From: an uncultured Prevotellaceae bacterium
GTDB taxonomy: Bacteria > Bacteroidota > Bacteroidia > Bacteroidales > Bacteroidaceae
Length of the DNA stretch: 60,176 nt
NCBI GenBank assembly: GCA_900314755.1
Contig: OMWH01000022.1
Coordinates: 1 to 60,176, forward strand
Direction: 5' to 3'
Made by a program: the position numbers and the translations under genes. Positions 25,654 to 34,944 of the stretch are shown here, in pieces. The first letter of the stretch is position 1. Each line of letters opens with the position of its first letter. The notes beneath the pieces were generated by a model. It was not told where the DNA came from. It ran no database searches and worked only from the letters and a program-made list of their open reading frames with translations.

Positions 25654-26838
25654 CTATTTGTCATGAGTGGTATGGAGGAACTCTTTGTTTTTCAAATCCA
25701 TTTTCAGCAGGTTGCCCAGCATAAGACCAGCCAGTTTGACGATGGAAAGCAGTTTTCCGAAGAGTGCCTTGGTGCGCATCCTCTTGGGGATTGCAACGAA
25801 GATAGAAAGAGAGATAACGAGGAAAAGTCCCCACCACTTCAGACTCCATGGGAAGGAAATGGCTGTCATCACCATTGCGAAAAAGCAGGTAAGTACCAAA
25901 AGGATAGAACGGGGGATTAACGCCTGCTGCATTGTTTTGTCGATATAATGGATGTTGCCTGTCTTGATAGCAGTAGGGAGGTAGGGGAGCATCATCAACA
26001 GACTTTGTATCTGTCCTGTCATCCAGCGGAGGCGTTGACGTTGGAAATTCTCTGAGCTGCTGACTTTCTCATCGAATACCAGAATATCTTCTTCATATTT
26101 GATGAAGATATGCTCCTTCATCAATTGGATTTCCATTTCACGGTCTTCCACAGCTGTTTCAAATAAACCGACATGGTTTTTAAACCATTCATATTCGAAA
26201 CACATGCCAGAACCAATCAGTGCAGAGGAAATGCCAATTCTGTTATGTGCCTTTCGAAAGAGTGTGTTATTAATCTCCTCGCTGATACCATCCAAGACAG
26301 CGACATCATTATCACTGTTCTTAGCGCAACGGTGACATTGGATGGCGCGATGTCCTTGGTGGCAGGAAGCATTGACCTGTTCCAGAAAATCAGACAGTAC
26401 GACATTGTCTGCATCAAAGATAATGACATAGTCATAGTGTTCCTCTGTATGCTCCAGTGCGTAGTGGAGTGCTTTCGCCTTACTGCTTTTCTCAAACTGT
26501 GGGGTGAATAGAGTAATAGGCAGTTGGCGAAGTTGGTCATTGGTCTCATCGGTCATGTGGTCAGAGATGACCACGATATGATAAAGTTCCTGAGAATAGG
26601 TGCTTTTCAGACACTGGCGGACGGAATGGACGATTACTTTATCTTCCTGATATGCAGGGAAGAGAATTAGAAATGAGAAATGAGAAGTGAGAAATGAGGA
26701 ATGATTCGAGGGAGCAGTTCTTTTCTTTGTTAAATGAGAGGGGAATAGGGAGACAAAGGCATAGAAAGCTACATAGATGACAGATGGTGCCATGAAGATC
26801 CATAGCAGCCAGTCTATTGTATGTATTGTTGTCCACAT
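25654..26838 (-). CDS. Membrane family 2 glycosyltransferase with repeat-derived insert
   Basis: 394 aa. One N-terminal membrane segment (about 9-33), a GT-A domain with FPAYQEDKVIVHSV, FDAD at 141-144, a VEDREME block and QRLRW (the QxxRW motif of processive GT2 enzymes), then two to three C-terminal membrane segments. It resembles synthases that extend polymers or act with a partner. Residues about 44-58 (SNHSSFLTSHFSFL) are encoded by a heptamer repeat tract (26671-26705) and are longer here than in the neighbour 26848-28017. Confidence 0.8.
   Translation of the reverse strand: MWTTIHTIDWLLWIFMAPSVIYVAFYAFVSLFPSHLTKKRTAPSNHSSFLTSHFSFLILFPAYQEDKVIVHSVRQCLKSTYSQELYHIVVISDHMTDETNDQLRQLPITLFTPQFEKSSKAKALHYALEHTEEHYDYVIIFDADNVVLSDFLEQVNASCHQGHRAIQCHRCAKNSDNDVAVLDGISEEINNTLFRKAHNRIGISSALIGSGMCFEYEWFKNHVGLFETAVEDREMEIQLMKEHIFIKYEEDILVFDEKVSSSENFQRQRLRWMTGQIQSLLMMLPYLPTAIKTGNIHYIDKTMQQALIPRSILLVLTCFFAMVMTAISFPWSLKWWGLFLVISLSIFVAIPKRMRTKALFGKLLSIVKLAGLMLGNLLKMDLKNKEFLHTTHDK
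26671..26705 (+). repeat. Heptamer tract AAATGAG inside a glycosyltransferase gene
   Basis: AAATGAG, AAATGAG, AAGTGAG, AAATGAG, GAATGAT: five consecutive 7-bp units on the plus strand, read in frame on the minus strand as Ser/Phe/His-rich residues before the first catalytic strand. Confidence 0.85.
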
Positions 26839-26847
26839 GATTTAACG

Positions 26848-28017
26848 TTAACCTTTCTTTTCTCTTAATTCCCTACGTTCTACCCAGTCGGCAATTTTGG
26901 ATAGACCGGGTATGGATTTCATAAGTACTATGGGCGTTTTGAAGAAAGTGGAGTCCCAGTTCTTGTCTACTAAATAGTCTGGGGTTGCCATGGCAAATAC
27001 CAAGAGTACAATGGCAAATAAAGCCCACCATTTAAAGGCGAGGGTGGTATAAATCATGGGCATGATTATTCCCATTAATACAATAATTGCCATTAACAGC
27101 ATACGGGGCATCAGCATCCATTGGATAATCTTGTCTGCCCAACTGTAATATCGGTTAACGAGGGCTATCGGCAGGTATTTAATGTTCTTCAGGAGTGTTA
27201 TGAATTGTGCCTTTATCCAGCGCCCTCTCTCCCGGTTGAACTCATCAGACTCACGGGTCTTCTCGTTAAAGACGTATAGTTGGTCAAAGTAGTCTACATG
27301 GATATGTTGACGCATCAGCATGGCATCCAGTTCCTTGTCTTCCCAAGCTGATTTGACCTCGAAGATGTTGTTCTTAAACCAAGTGAAGTCAAAAGCACAG
27401 CCTGATCCCATTAAACCAGCCGACAGACCAACCGCGATATGTCCACGACGGAAAATGGAATTGTTGATTTCCTCAAAGATAGCACCCATGCGTGCAGCTG
27501 TCGTGTCCCGATTACGGGACAGAATGTGGGTCTGTATCGCCTTGGTTCCCGCAGACTCGTAAGCAGCATTTAGATCCTCAAGAAATTCGGGTTCTACCAA
27601 ATCTCCAGCATCCAAAATAACGACAATATCATATATTTTAAATTGGGGAAGATTGTTGATGGCAAGTTGTAATGCCATAGCTTTCGTACTTTTCTCAAAT
27701 TTGGGTGTCAGTAACGTAATGGGTTCCTGGGCAAGGCGCATGTTGGTCATCTCTTCGTTCTGATCTGAGACGACAGAAATGTCAAATTGGCGTTGTGGAT
27801 AGGTCTGTCCTAAAACAGATTTCACTGTCTGAATTACCTTTTTGTTCTTATAGGCGGGAATTAAGACAATAAACCGGTTCTGATGATTAGTCTTGGGTAA
27901 TGCTCCCTGATGTGCCATCATGGAGGTGATAGTAAAAAACAGCATGTATAGTACAGTTAATGCTGTAAAGATAAACAACACCCCGTCAACGGTATATAAT
28001 ATTTTCCAAAAATCCAT
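26848..28017 (-). CDS. Membrane family 2 glycosyltransferase with altered catalytic motifs
   Basis: 389 aa, same plan as 25654-26838: N-terminal membrane segment, IPAYKNKKVIQTVKSVLGQT, VILDAGDLVEPE where the neighbour has FDADNVV, WEDKELD, and RERGRW where the neighbour has RQRLRW, then C-terminal membrane segments. The second Asp of DxD is replaced by Gly, with an Asp one position later, and the Gln of QxxRW by Glu. It may be a non-catalytic partner or use a shifted acidic pair. It lies 9 bases upstream of its neighbour's start, so the two are made together. Confidence 0.75.
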   Translation of the reverse strand: MDFWKILYTVDGVLFIFTALTVLYMLFFTITSMMAHQGALPKTNHQNRFIVLIPAYKNKKVIQTVKSVLGQTYPQRQFDISVVSDQNEEMTNMRLAQEPITLLTPKFEKSTKAMALQLAINNLPQFKIYDIVVILDAGDLVEPEFLEDLNAAYESAGTKAIQTHILSRNRDTTAARMGAIFEEINNSIFRRGHIAVGLSAGLMGSGCAFDFTWFKNNIFEVKSAWEDKELDAMLMRQHIHVDYFDQLYVFNEKTRESDEFNRERGRWIKAQFITLLKNIKYLPIALVNRYYSWADKIIQWMLMPRMLLMAIIVLMGIIMPMIYTTLAFKWWALFAIVLLVFAMATPDYLVDKNWDSTFFKTPIVLMKSIPGLSKIADWVERRELREKKG

Positions 28018-28021
28018 ATCT

Positions 28022-28924
28022 TTATCGTTTTATAAAATTCCAAATTCCTTTGATGACTGCAACTGCTAAGTCTGTTTTGCCAGTGAAGGTATATTTTACC
28101 ATATCCCGTATAGCTACTACGCTTACCAGATAAGCATAGGTTAGGTATTTAGAGGCTCCTTGAATGTTACGTTGGGCAAAAAGTAGGCGGTTGCGGGTGA
28201 TATAGAAAGTTTTGAGGGGAGATGTTTGTCCCGTTGTCTGACTCTCTTTATGGAAAACAGTGAAGGCAGGATCATACCAAATGTCATAACCTGCTCTTTG
28301 AATCATCACCGACCAGTCAAGTTCCTCATAATAAAGGAAATAGCATTCGGGCATCATGCCAACTTTTTCAATCACCTCTCGCTTCACAATCATAGCGGCA
28401 CCATGTGCATAAGGGGTAGGGTGCGGAGTATCGTACTGTCCTTTGTCTTCTTCCCCATAGCCAATGGTCTTATTACGGAGCGTAATGGAAGTCAGACGGG
28501 TATATCCTGCATATTGGATAGGTTGGTGCCCCCATGTGAATCGTATTTTCGGGCTAACCATCCCAATTCTCTCGTGGCTTTTCAGTCGATTAATCAATGG
28601 CAGAAACAAATCTCTTACCTCTAACTTCTTACCTCTAACCTCTAATAAGGTGTCGTTATTTAAGAAAAAGAGATATTTCCCATGAGCAGCTTGGATACCA
28701 AGGTTATTGCCTCCGGCAAAACCGAGATTCTGGTCACTCCTGATAACCGTCACATGGGGAAAGCGTCTTTCTATTTCGGAAGCTTCATCTTGTGTGGAGG
28801 CATTATCCACTACAATTACCTCTAATGACTTGTCATCAGCAGGTAATGACTCTATCAATTCACAGGTGTCTTTCAGCCCGTTGTAATTGATGGTAATGAT
28901 GGATAATACTTTTTCAACTTCCAA
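28022..28924 (-). CDS. Family 2 glycosyltransferase, 5' end formed by a repeat tract
   Basis: About 300 aa, soluble GT-A domain: VLSIITINYNGLKDTCELIE, VVDNASTQDEASEI, LGFAGGNNLGI, FLNNDT, then the rhamnosyltransferase-like MVSPKIRF region and YYEELDWS. No ATG or GTG occurs before the conserved strand. The frame opens after TGA at 28939-28937, and the only usual start is TTG at 28924, inside a GAARRATT-type octamer tract. A second tract (28613-28650) puts LLEVRGKKLEVRD into the loop after the NNDT motif. Sugar unknown. Confidence 0.8.
   Translation of the reverse strand: MEVEKVLSIITINYNGLKDTCELIESLPADDKSLEVIVVDNASTQDEASEIERRFPHVTVIRSDQNLGFAGGNNLGIQAAHGKYLFFLNNDTLLEVRGKKLEVRDLFLPLINRLKSHERIGMVSPKIRFTWGHQPIQYAGYTRLTSITLRNKTIGYGEEDKGQYDTPHPTPYAHGAAMIVKREVIEKVGMMPECYFLYYEELDWSVMIQRAGYDIWYDPAFTVFHKESQTTGQTSPLKTFYITRNRLLFAQRNIQGASKYLTYAYLVSVVAIRDMVKYTFTGKTDLAVAVIKGIWNFIKR
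28613..28650 (-). repeat. Heptamer tract TTAGAGG inside a glycosyltransferase gene
   Basis: On the coding strand: TTAGAGG, TTAGAGG, TAAGAAG, TTAGAGG, TAAGAGA. It is translated as LEVRGKKLEVRD directly after the conserved FLNNDT motif. Confidence 0.85.
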
Positions 28925-28948
28925 CTCTTCAATTTTTCAATTCTTCTT
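28916..28948 (-). repeat. Octamer tract GAARRATT at a glycosyltransferase start
   Basis: On the coding strand the 22-base gap and first codons read GAAGAATT, GAAAAATT, GAAGAGTT, GGAAGTT, GAAAAAGT. The same octamer family as at 8322-8418. Confidence 0.75.
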
Positions 28949-30470
28949 ACACTCTCGATGCTTTTTTCTTCTCTAACTTCAATCGTTCTTTCTCTTCTTG
29001 GATGGCAAGTTCTTTTGCCTCATATTCTATCCATTCTTTTTCGATGAATGGTAATGTGTATACAAGAGTCAAACCACCGTAGTATATAAGGCAGTTTGGG
29101 AATTGGAATAATACTTCATTTCCATATGCTCCTACTTGTATGGCAATAAATGCACAACACATTCCCGCTCCAATTCCTTGTAGTGACGAACTTTTAATCC
29201 TAAAAAGTACAATCCAACAGGCACCACTTAACATCAGAAGCATGGTGGTAATAAATGTAATGAGACCTATTTTTCCTGTATGGATCCATACAAATACATA
29301 ATGAGAATCCGCAGGGATTGAAGACATAAGTGTATATTTATTGTTTTTAGGTACATTGGTTTGATTTATACCAATTCCAATGCCCCATGGTGCCTCTCTT
29401 AAATATTTCCTCATTGTCTCTTGGTTGATTGATCGTACATTTGCGGATTGGTCTCTTTTATTAAATACAGAACGCATACGACGTATCTGTTGGTTTCCTT
29501 GTCCAATGTTTGTAAAGGCAAGGAAAACAAAAGCTAATCCGAAAAATAGCGTTACGGGAACTGCAATTCTGACAGATTTGGAAAGAACAATATATGCCAT
29601 TATTCCAACTCCTAAACAGCCCATTGCTGTTCGGGTACCTGATAAGAACATTCCCCATACACAAAAGATTCCTATAGCGATGAAAAGTAATCGATACTTG
29701 TTAATTTTATTTGTAATTCCAAAAATGAAAAATGCAACTGCTGCAGAAGCAATACCCTCGCCAAAATTCGCAGCATCGCTATATACAGAGAAATAGCGAA
29801 TCAAAGTACCTCCTTGCAAAACATGAGTCACACTACCAACAAGCCACGCACTTTCTGCAGGGCTGAATCCAATGTATTTTTGTTTGAGTGTGTACAGAGA
29901 GCCGAATAATGACAAACCTCCCCAAAATAAGATGTATTGAAAAAGCCTTTTAGGTGTGTTAATATATATGGTAAAGACTAAAAAGGCATATATAATTTGA
30001 AATGCCAACATACGTGCGCCTTGATACCATGCTGCAACATTAATGCCTATTCCACAAGTGTCATTAAACACTTCTAATGTGCAAAATCCACACCAGCAGA
30101 GTAAGGCATAGAGCATCAAATTTCCTGCTCTTTCAAAATTAGGTGTTTTACGTGCATCTATGATTGCTACGCTTAATAAGAGAATTTCCAAAAGTTCAAC
30201 GACCAAAGAAACAGGAAGCCCTGATGGCATTAGGTTATTTCTGTCAAGACCAAATACTATATAATTATAAATGCATAATGACCAAAATACAGCCATAGGC
30301 CATCTGAAAGCAACATATATTGCAATGATTAAAAGTGGAGAGGCACATATCATTGCAAAAGCACTGAAACCTGCTGCAATAAATTGATAGATTGCTAAAC
30401 CAAACAAGAGAAAGAGCAATAATGCTCTTCCTCCAGTTTCTTGCTTATATGTTGCAAAATCCTTTATCAT
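28947..30470 (-). CDS. Wzy-type polymerase / O-antigen ligase-like protein
   Basis: 507 aa, about 12 membrane helices, a long periplasmic loop near residues 325-390 (RRMRSVFNKRDQSANVRSIN and the following APWGIGIGINQTN), and a charged C-terminus ending in EKERLKLEKKKA. The loop with Arg residues and the Gly-Ile-Gly block fits the Wzy_C/WaaL family. It polymerises the flipped repeat units. It overlaps the Wzc-like gene by one base (30470). Confidence 0.85.
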   Translation of the reverse strand: MIKDFATYKQETGGRALLLFLLFGLAIYQFIAAGFSAFAMICASPLLIIAIYVAFRWPMAVFWSLCIYNYIVFGLDRNNLMPSGLPVSLVVELLEILLLSVAIIDARKTPNFERAGNLMLYALLCWCGFCTLEVFNDTCGIGINVAAWYQGARMLAFQIIYAFLVFTIYINTPKRLFQYILFWGGLSLFGSLYTLKQKYIGFSPAESAWLVGSVTHVLQGGTLIRYFSVYSDAANFGEGIASAAVAFFIFGITNKINKYRLLFIAIGIFCVWGMFLSGTRTAMGCLGVGIMAYIVLSKSVRIAVPVTLFFGLAFVFLAFTNIGQGNQQIRRMRSVFNKRDQSANVRSINQETMRKYLREAPWGIGIGINQTNVPKNNKYTLMSSIPADSHYVFVWIHTGKIGLITFITTMLLMLSGACWIVLFRIKSSSLQGIGAGMCCAFIAIQVGAYGNEVLFQFPNCLIYYGGLTLVYTLPFIEKEWIEYEAKELAIQEEKERLKLEKKKASRV

Positions 30471-32653
30471 TACTTGGCATGGTTGTTTTCTGTTGCCGTC
30501 AGACCTAACTGGGACATGCGGTATACGAAATTGTTGAACTTCGTGTAAGGTGGCAACTGACCGACGAATTCCTCTACCGCATAGCGGCTTGCTTCTGTCA
30601 AATACATAAAGAGAGTATTCTTATGCTCTTCATCCAGCATCGCCTCGACTTCCTTTAATGCTTTCTGATCGACATCCTTCCATGTGCGGTTGGCACGGGT
30701 GACCATCAGATTGACTGTTGCCATATTCAACAGGGCGGGGGAGATGGAGTTCTCGTCCAAATTAGGATATTCGATGATGGCAATCTCTTCAGGCAGGATG
30801 TCTGGGCACAAATCCTTGATACCATTCGCCATGATAAACTTGCTATCTTCGGCAAGGAAGTCTTCATCGTAGGTCAGACGACGAACCTGCAGACCGATGG
30901 ATATCCAGTAGTTCTCCAATTCTTGTGCAAGGAAACTCTTACCATTGCCAGAGTCGGTAGAGATGAGGTTCAATACGTTCTGCTGTCCTTCCTTAAACTT
31001 TGGCAATAGTGCCTTGCTTAACTGACGGAGTGACATGTCAGCTATTGTCTTGTTAAAGCGGCGATAGCGCAGGTTGCTCTCCTTGGGATAGCAGCCCATG
31101 ACGGGGATCTTGGTGATACGCTCTGAGCGCATGCGGTCACGCAAGGTTCGGTCGAGCAACTCGATAATGAAGAACCAAAGTGCCGTCAACATAAATGTCA
31201 ATAGGAATGCGCCTAATAAAATCATTAAGCGATTCGTAGGCTGAGCGTTCAAAGGGAACATTGGTGGGTTCAGTACACGTAAGGTTGCCGTTGACATCTG
31301 AAGATTCTTCTGACGAAGACGAGCGGCATTCAAAGCTTTCAACATTTCCATATAGTTGCCTTCCACGAATCCAATATGACGACCTTTACGATCCAGTGTA
31401 GCACCGATAGGTGAGTAGAACAGATATTGGCGATCCAAATTTTGCTTCATGATGTCTGTGGCAGACATCTCTGCTCTAGCTTTTTCCATCAGTAACATTT
31501 GTTCCAGCCATCTTCCAATCATATCGCTTGCTTTAACACCGGTCTCTGTGCTATAAGTTCCTGCCTCAATCTCCTGAGTGAGGTCTTTCACACTATTGGT
31601 AGTGGCTGTCAGTTCTCGTTGTGCCTTTTGCATCTCCTCTTGTGCCTCATTATTAAGGTCACCACCTTCACCACCCATTAAACGGAGGTTAGAGATACGG
31701 GACTGTAAGCGGGAAATATCTTTGATCTTATCCGTAAATTGTTTGTTGGCACGAATGACACGGGCACGATCGCCTAACTGACGCTCCAGATAGTCCATCA
31801 ATGCCTTGGAGGTGGTATAATCCATCAACTGCTGGTTTCGGAAATTCTGTTGTTGCATCTCCAAAATAGTCAACTGTTTGGTCTGCTCACCATAGTTGAT
31901 AATACGCTTGGAAATATTATAGCGAATTAAATCGTCCTCGGCTCCTGTCAGAATACGATACAGACGAGCGACCTCACGCTCAAAGAACTTGATGACATTA
32001 TTGGTTTCACCAAAGCGAAGTTGTTGATAGTGACGGGCAAAGACTTCATTGAGAATATCCAAGGTATTATAAGCGACACCTGCGTCGTTGGCGGAATAAC
32101 CGATGTCAATAATATCGCTTCCTTTTAATTGGAGTACTTTCAGTCTTGCCGTAATATTATTAATGCCAAAATAAGGATGGTAATTTAACAGACCGAATAA
32201 ATAGTTTGCCTGATTGGGCTTTTCGTATGCTTTCAGATTGGCATAAGTTGCAGATTCACTGTTGTGGTTAATCAGTGCTTTTACATCTGCAGGGACAGAG
32301 GCATTCAGCTGGCGGAAATGTTCCGCTGAAATGTAGTTGTTGTCCTTATTGGGATTGCCATACATCATACAACGGGCAAACAAACGCAATGAAACCTCGT
32401 GTATGGTGTTCTCTGTGGTGATAATCAGCATCAAGTTGTTGATGTTGGTTTGGGGATTACCACCAGCAATACCCGTACCGCCTTCTATGTTATAACCGGT
32501 AATCATACCCGTGTAAATAGTAGTGTTGGTATCATAAATACGCTCCATGTTACGGGTCAAGAACCAAGCGACAATTAAAGCAATCAGTGGTAAGATAACC
32601 AGATACCAGCGTATCTTGTATAAAAACCGAACGATATATCTAAATAAATCCAT
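30470..32653 (-). CDS. Wzc/GumC-like chain-length determinant with ATP-binding domain
   Basis: 727 aa. First membrane segment about residues 16-33, a large periplasmic Wzz domain with coiled-coil helices (roughly 205-400), second membrane segment near 478-500, then a cytoplasmic nucleotide-binding-like domain with STDSGNGKSFLAQELENYW, a variant Walker A. The C-terminus (GLTATENNHAK) has no tyrosine cluster, and strong Walker A'/B aspartates are not obvious, so autokinase activity is doubtful. It controls polymer length and couples to export. It is flanked by a TolC-like protein in place of the usual Wza. Confidence 0.85.
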   Translation of the reverse strand: MDLFRYIVRFLYKIRWYLVILPLIALIVAWFLTRNMERIYDTNTTIYTGMITGYNIEGGTGIAGGNPQTNINNLMLIITTENTIHEVSLRLFARCMMYGNPNKDNNYISAEHFRQLNASVPADVKALINHNSESATYANLKAYEKPNQANYLFGLLNYHPYFGINNITARLKVLQLKGSDIIDIGYSANDAGVAYNTLDILNEVFARHYQQLRFGETNNVIKFFEREVARLYRILTGAEDDLIRYNISKRIINYGEQTKQLTILEMQQQNFRNQQLMDYTTSKALMDYLERQLGDRARVIRANKQFTDKIKDISRLQSRISNLRLMGGEGGDLNNEAQEEMQKAQRELTATTNSVKDLTQEIEAGTYSTETGVKASDMIGRWLEQMLLMEKARAEMSATDIMKQNLDRQYLFYSPIGATLDRKGRHIGFVEGNYMEMLKALNAARLRQKNLQMSTATLRVLNPPMFPLNAQPTNRLMILLGAFLLTFMLTALWFFIIELLDRTLRDRMRSERITKIPVMGCYPKESNLRYRRFNKTIADMSLRQLSKALLPKFKEGQQNVLNLISTDSGNGKSFLAQELENYWISIGLQVRRLTYDEDFLAEDSKFIMANGIKDLCPDILPEEIAIIEYPNLDENSISPALLNMATVNLMVTRANRTWKDVDQKALKEVEAMLDEEHKNTLFMYLTEASRYAVEEFVGQLPPYTKFNNFVYRMSQLGLTATENNHAK

Positions 32654-32664
32654 AGCTTTCTGAT

Positions 32665-33690
32665 TTAATGTTTTCTATTACTTTTCTCGTATGCTCGTGC
32701 AGCTTTGGCAGATTTTGCAGCCTCTCGTGCCGCAACTCTGTCTGATTTTGCCTTTGCTTCTTTCTCTGCTTTCTCTAATTGCTGATAGCGTTTTTCGTCA
32801 GCCTTGACCTCTTTAGCTATGCGCTTTTCCAAAGCCTTGTTTTCACGACGGATTTGTTTCTCTGATTTATGAATAGTGCCATCCAAGGTTACTTCGGTGG
32901 TCGCATTGGTGATGATTGGAGTTCGGGAGATGATTTCCAAAGTAAGAATGTCTTGGATAATTGAAGTCTGCAAAGTTTGATATTCTCGTACTACCTGCAA
33001 TTCGTGTAATTTCGTCCATGCATAATCCTCAATATTCATATTGCCCTGATGGAAGTCCTCTTGGTTCAAGGCACCTGCTCCCTGATAGGCTGCGGCGCCT
33101 TCGCTGGCGGTCTTCAGCGTAACCAAGGCGTTCGTGATTTTAGCATATAATGTGCTTATCTGAAGTTTAAGTTCATCATATTTGATGTCTTTTTCCAGTT
33201 TTGCTCTATCGGCTTCTAATCGTTTACGTTTAATCGAAGGTGCCCAGTCTAAAATATCTTCTAAAGGCACATTCAAGTTTACTCCCACGTTCCAATAGGA
33301 CTGTTCTGTACCATTTTTGGATTCAAAAATAGGTACAAAATTCATGGTACCCGTTTGGTTGTTTGTCATCTGCCCATATACATCGGTCTTACCATAACTA
33401 TAACTGGCATGAGCACGGACGTATGAGAAGATATGACGTTTTTGTTTCGCCACTTCAGCCTTGGCAAGCTGTTCTGCCTTATCTAAAGACAATATTTGTG
33501 GGTTCTGCTTGGCATTCTCAAACAATACCGACAGTGGTGGCAGGTGGAAAGTTGAGAAATTCAGTGTGCTTTCATCACTAGAATCAAAAAATCCCGCACT
33601 GATACCACTTTCATCTAACGACTGGGCATAGGTCGTAGCACTTAAGCCTATCGCAGCAATCAGAAGTAGCAAATGTCTTTTTTTGTTCAT
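32665..33690 (-). CDS. Short TolC-like outer-membrane protein of the EPS operon
   Basis: 341 aa. Signal peptide MNKKRHLLLLIAAIGLSATTYA. Helical TolC-type repeats are visible (PPLSVLFENAKQNPQILSLD at about 51-70 and YWNVGVNLNVPLEDILDW in the middle). It is shorter than typical TolC proteins (420-490 aa; the one at 55767 has 445) and ends in a Lys/Ala/Glu-rich coiled coil (about 275-341). It sits between the Wzc-like and priming transferase genes, where a Wza/SLBB export protein is usually found, so it may form or help the outer-membrane export step. Confidence 0.7.
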   Translation of the reverse strand: MNKKRHLLLLIAAIGLSATTYAQSLDESGISAGFFDSSDESTLNFSTFHLPPLSVLFENAKQNPQILSLDKAEQLAKAEVAKQKRHIFSYVRAHASYSYGKTDVYGQMTNNQTGTMNFVPIFESKNGTEQSYWNVGVNLNVPLEDILDWAPSIKRKRLEADRAKLEKDIKYDELKLQISTLYAKITNALVTLKTASEGAAAYQGAGALNQEDFHQGNMNIEDYAWTKLHELQVVREYQTLQTSIIQDILTLEIISRTPIITNATTEVTLDGTIHKSEKQIRRENKALEKRIAKEVKADEKRYQQLEKAEKEAKAKSDRVAAREAAKSAKAARAYEKSNRKH

Positions 33691-33723
33691 TTTTCTAATA
33701 TGAGGTTAAACCCTATTATTATA

Positions 33724-34926
33724 CTATACGTTTTCTTTCTGTACAAAGGCAAAGAGAGTACGGAAGATAATCTTCATGTCCAGCATGAAATTGTAGGTCT
33801 GTCCGTAGGTGATATCCAGCTGCTTACGCTCCTCTGCAGACATGTTGCCGCCCTTGCCACGCTCCTCTACCTGCCAAAGACCAGTGAGTCCGGCTGGAGC
33901 CATGAAGCGGTCAATGCTGGTGTCGGCAGTTAACTTCTCTGCCTCGTAGAGTGGGAGAGGTCGGTTACCGACAACTGACATGTCGCCTTTGAGGATGTTG
34001 AAGAGCTGTGGAAGCTCGTCTATGCTGTATTTACGAATGAAACGTCCCACCTTGGTGATACGCGGATCGTTCTCAATCTTCACAAAGGCATTGTTGATCT
34101 CTTCTTCCTTCTGCTTGTTGAAGTCGCTCTCAGCCACGACAAAGTCGTCACCAATCAACATGATTTCCTCGTCGCTGATCATCATCTCCGACTCCATACC
34201 CATATCCAGCATGTCTTGCTCAGCCTCTTCACCAAGAGGAGCGGTAATCGTCTTGTGATCATCTTCCTCTTCCTTCTCGGCATACTGATTGTTCGTCTTG
34301 CTCAAATCCTTCAAACGTTCTTCCGCATCCGTATACATGCTGCGGAATTTCAGGAAATCGAAAATGGTGTAGTTAGTACCTACGCGTTTTGACTTGAACA
34401 GGACCGGACCTTTACTCTCCAACTTGATGGCAATAGCCGTCAGGATGAATATCGGAGAGAGAATAATAATGGCAAGTCCGGAGAAGAATATGTCGAAGAG
34501 ACGCTTCCATACGGGAATCTTGAATTTCAGAATCTTGTATTTGGGAGCCTCGTCGTCAAACAGAATGTTCTCACGGTCGGAGATAAACTGGATCTTCTTG
34601 TTTAATGCCGTTACTGAAGCATCCTTGTTGATGGTGTCATTGACACCGCATTTCATGTAAACATCACGCTCCTCCTTCGTCATGTTATCGGTCAACAGGA
34701 TGATATAGACGTTGCGGCACTTCTTGCGCAGATAGGTGATCGCAGTGATATCCTCACTACGCACATTTCGCTCAAAGAAAACGATAAAATGCTCATTGGA
34801 TACATGCGGGGTACACACCTGAGCAGCATCCTTATAGGCATTTGTCATTCGGACTAATTGTCCTGGAATATATTTGAGCCTTTCTTGTGTCTTTGGATTG
34901 TTACCTAAGTAAACAACACCTATCAT
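33724..34926 (-). CDS. Priming sugar transferase with receiver-like domain and acidic insert
   Basis: 400 aa. Residues 1-125 form a receiver-like alpha/beta domain without a clear phospho-Asp. KRLFDIFFSGLAIIILSP (141-158) starts the bacterial sugar transferase domain with one membrane hairpin and LKFRSMYTDAE (192-202). The catalytic block DPRITKVGRFIRKYSIDELP (287-306) and MSVVGNRPLP (316-325) follow. Between them, residues about 203-286 are an acidic Glu/Asp/Met-rich insert; PglC/WbaP relatives usually have about 20-30 residues here. It loads the first sugar phosphate onto undecaprenyl phosphate. Confidence 0.9.
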   Translation of the reverse strand: MIGVVYLGNNPKTQERLKYIPGQLVRMTNAYKDAAQVCTPHVSNEHFIVFFERNVRSEDITAITYLRKKCRNVYIILLTDNMTKEERDVYMKCGVNDTINKDASVTALNKKIQFISDRENILFDDEAPKYKILKFKIPVWKRLFDIFFSGLAIIILSPIFILTAIAIKLESKGPVLFKSKRVGTNYTIFDFLKFRSMYTDAEERLKDLSKTNNQYAEKEEEDDHKTITAPLGEEAEQDMLDMGMESEMMISDEEIMLIGDDFVVAESDFNKQKEEEINNAFVKIENDPRITKVGRFIRKYSIDELPQLFNILKGDMSVVGNRPLPLYEAEKLTADTSIDRFMAPAGLTGLWQVEERGKGGNMSAEERKQLDITYGQTYNFMLDMKIIFRTLFAFVQKENV

Positions 34927-34944
34927 AATATATAAATATGTATA

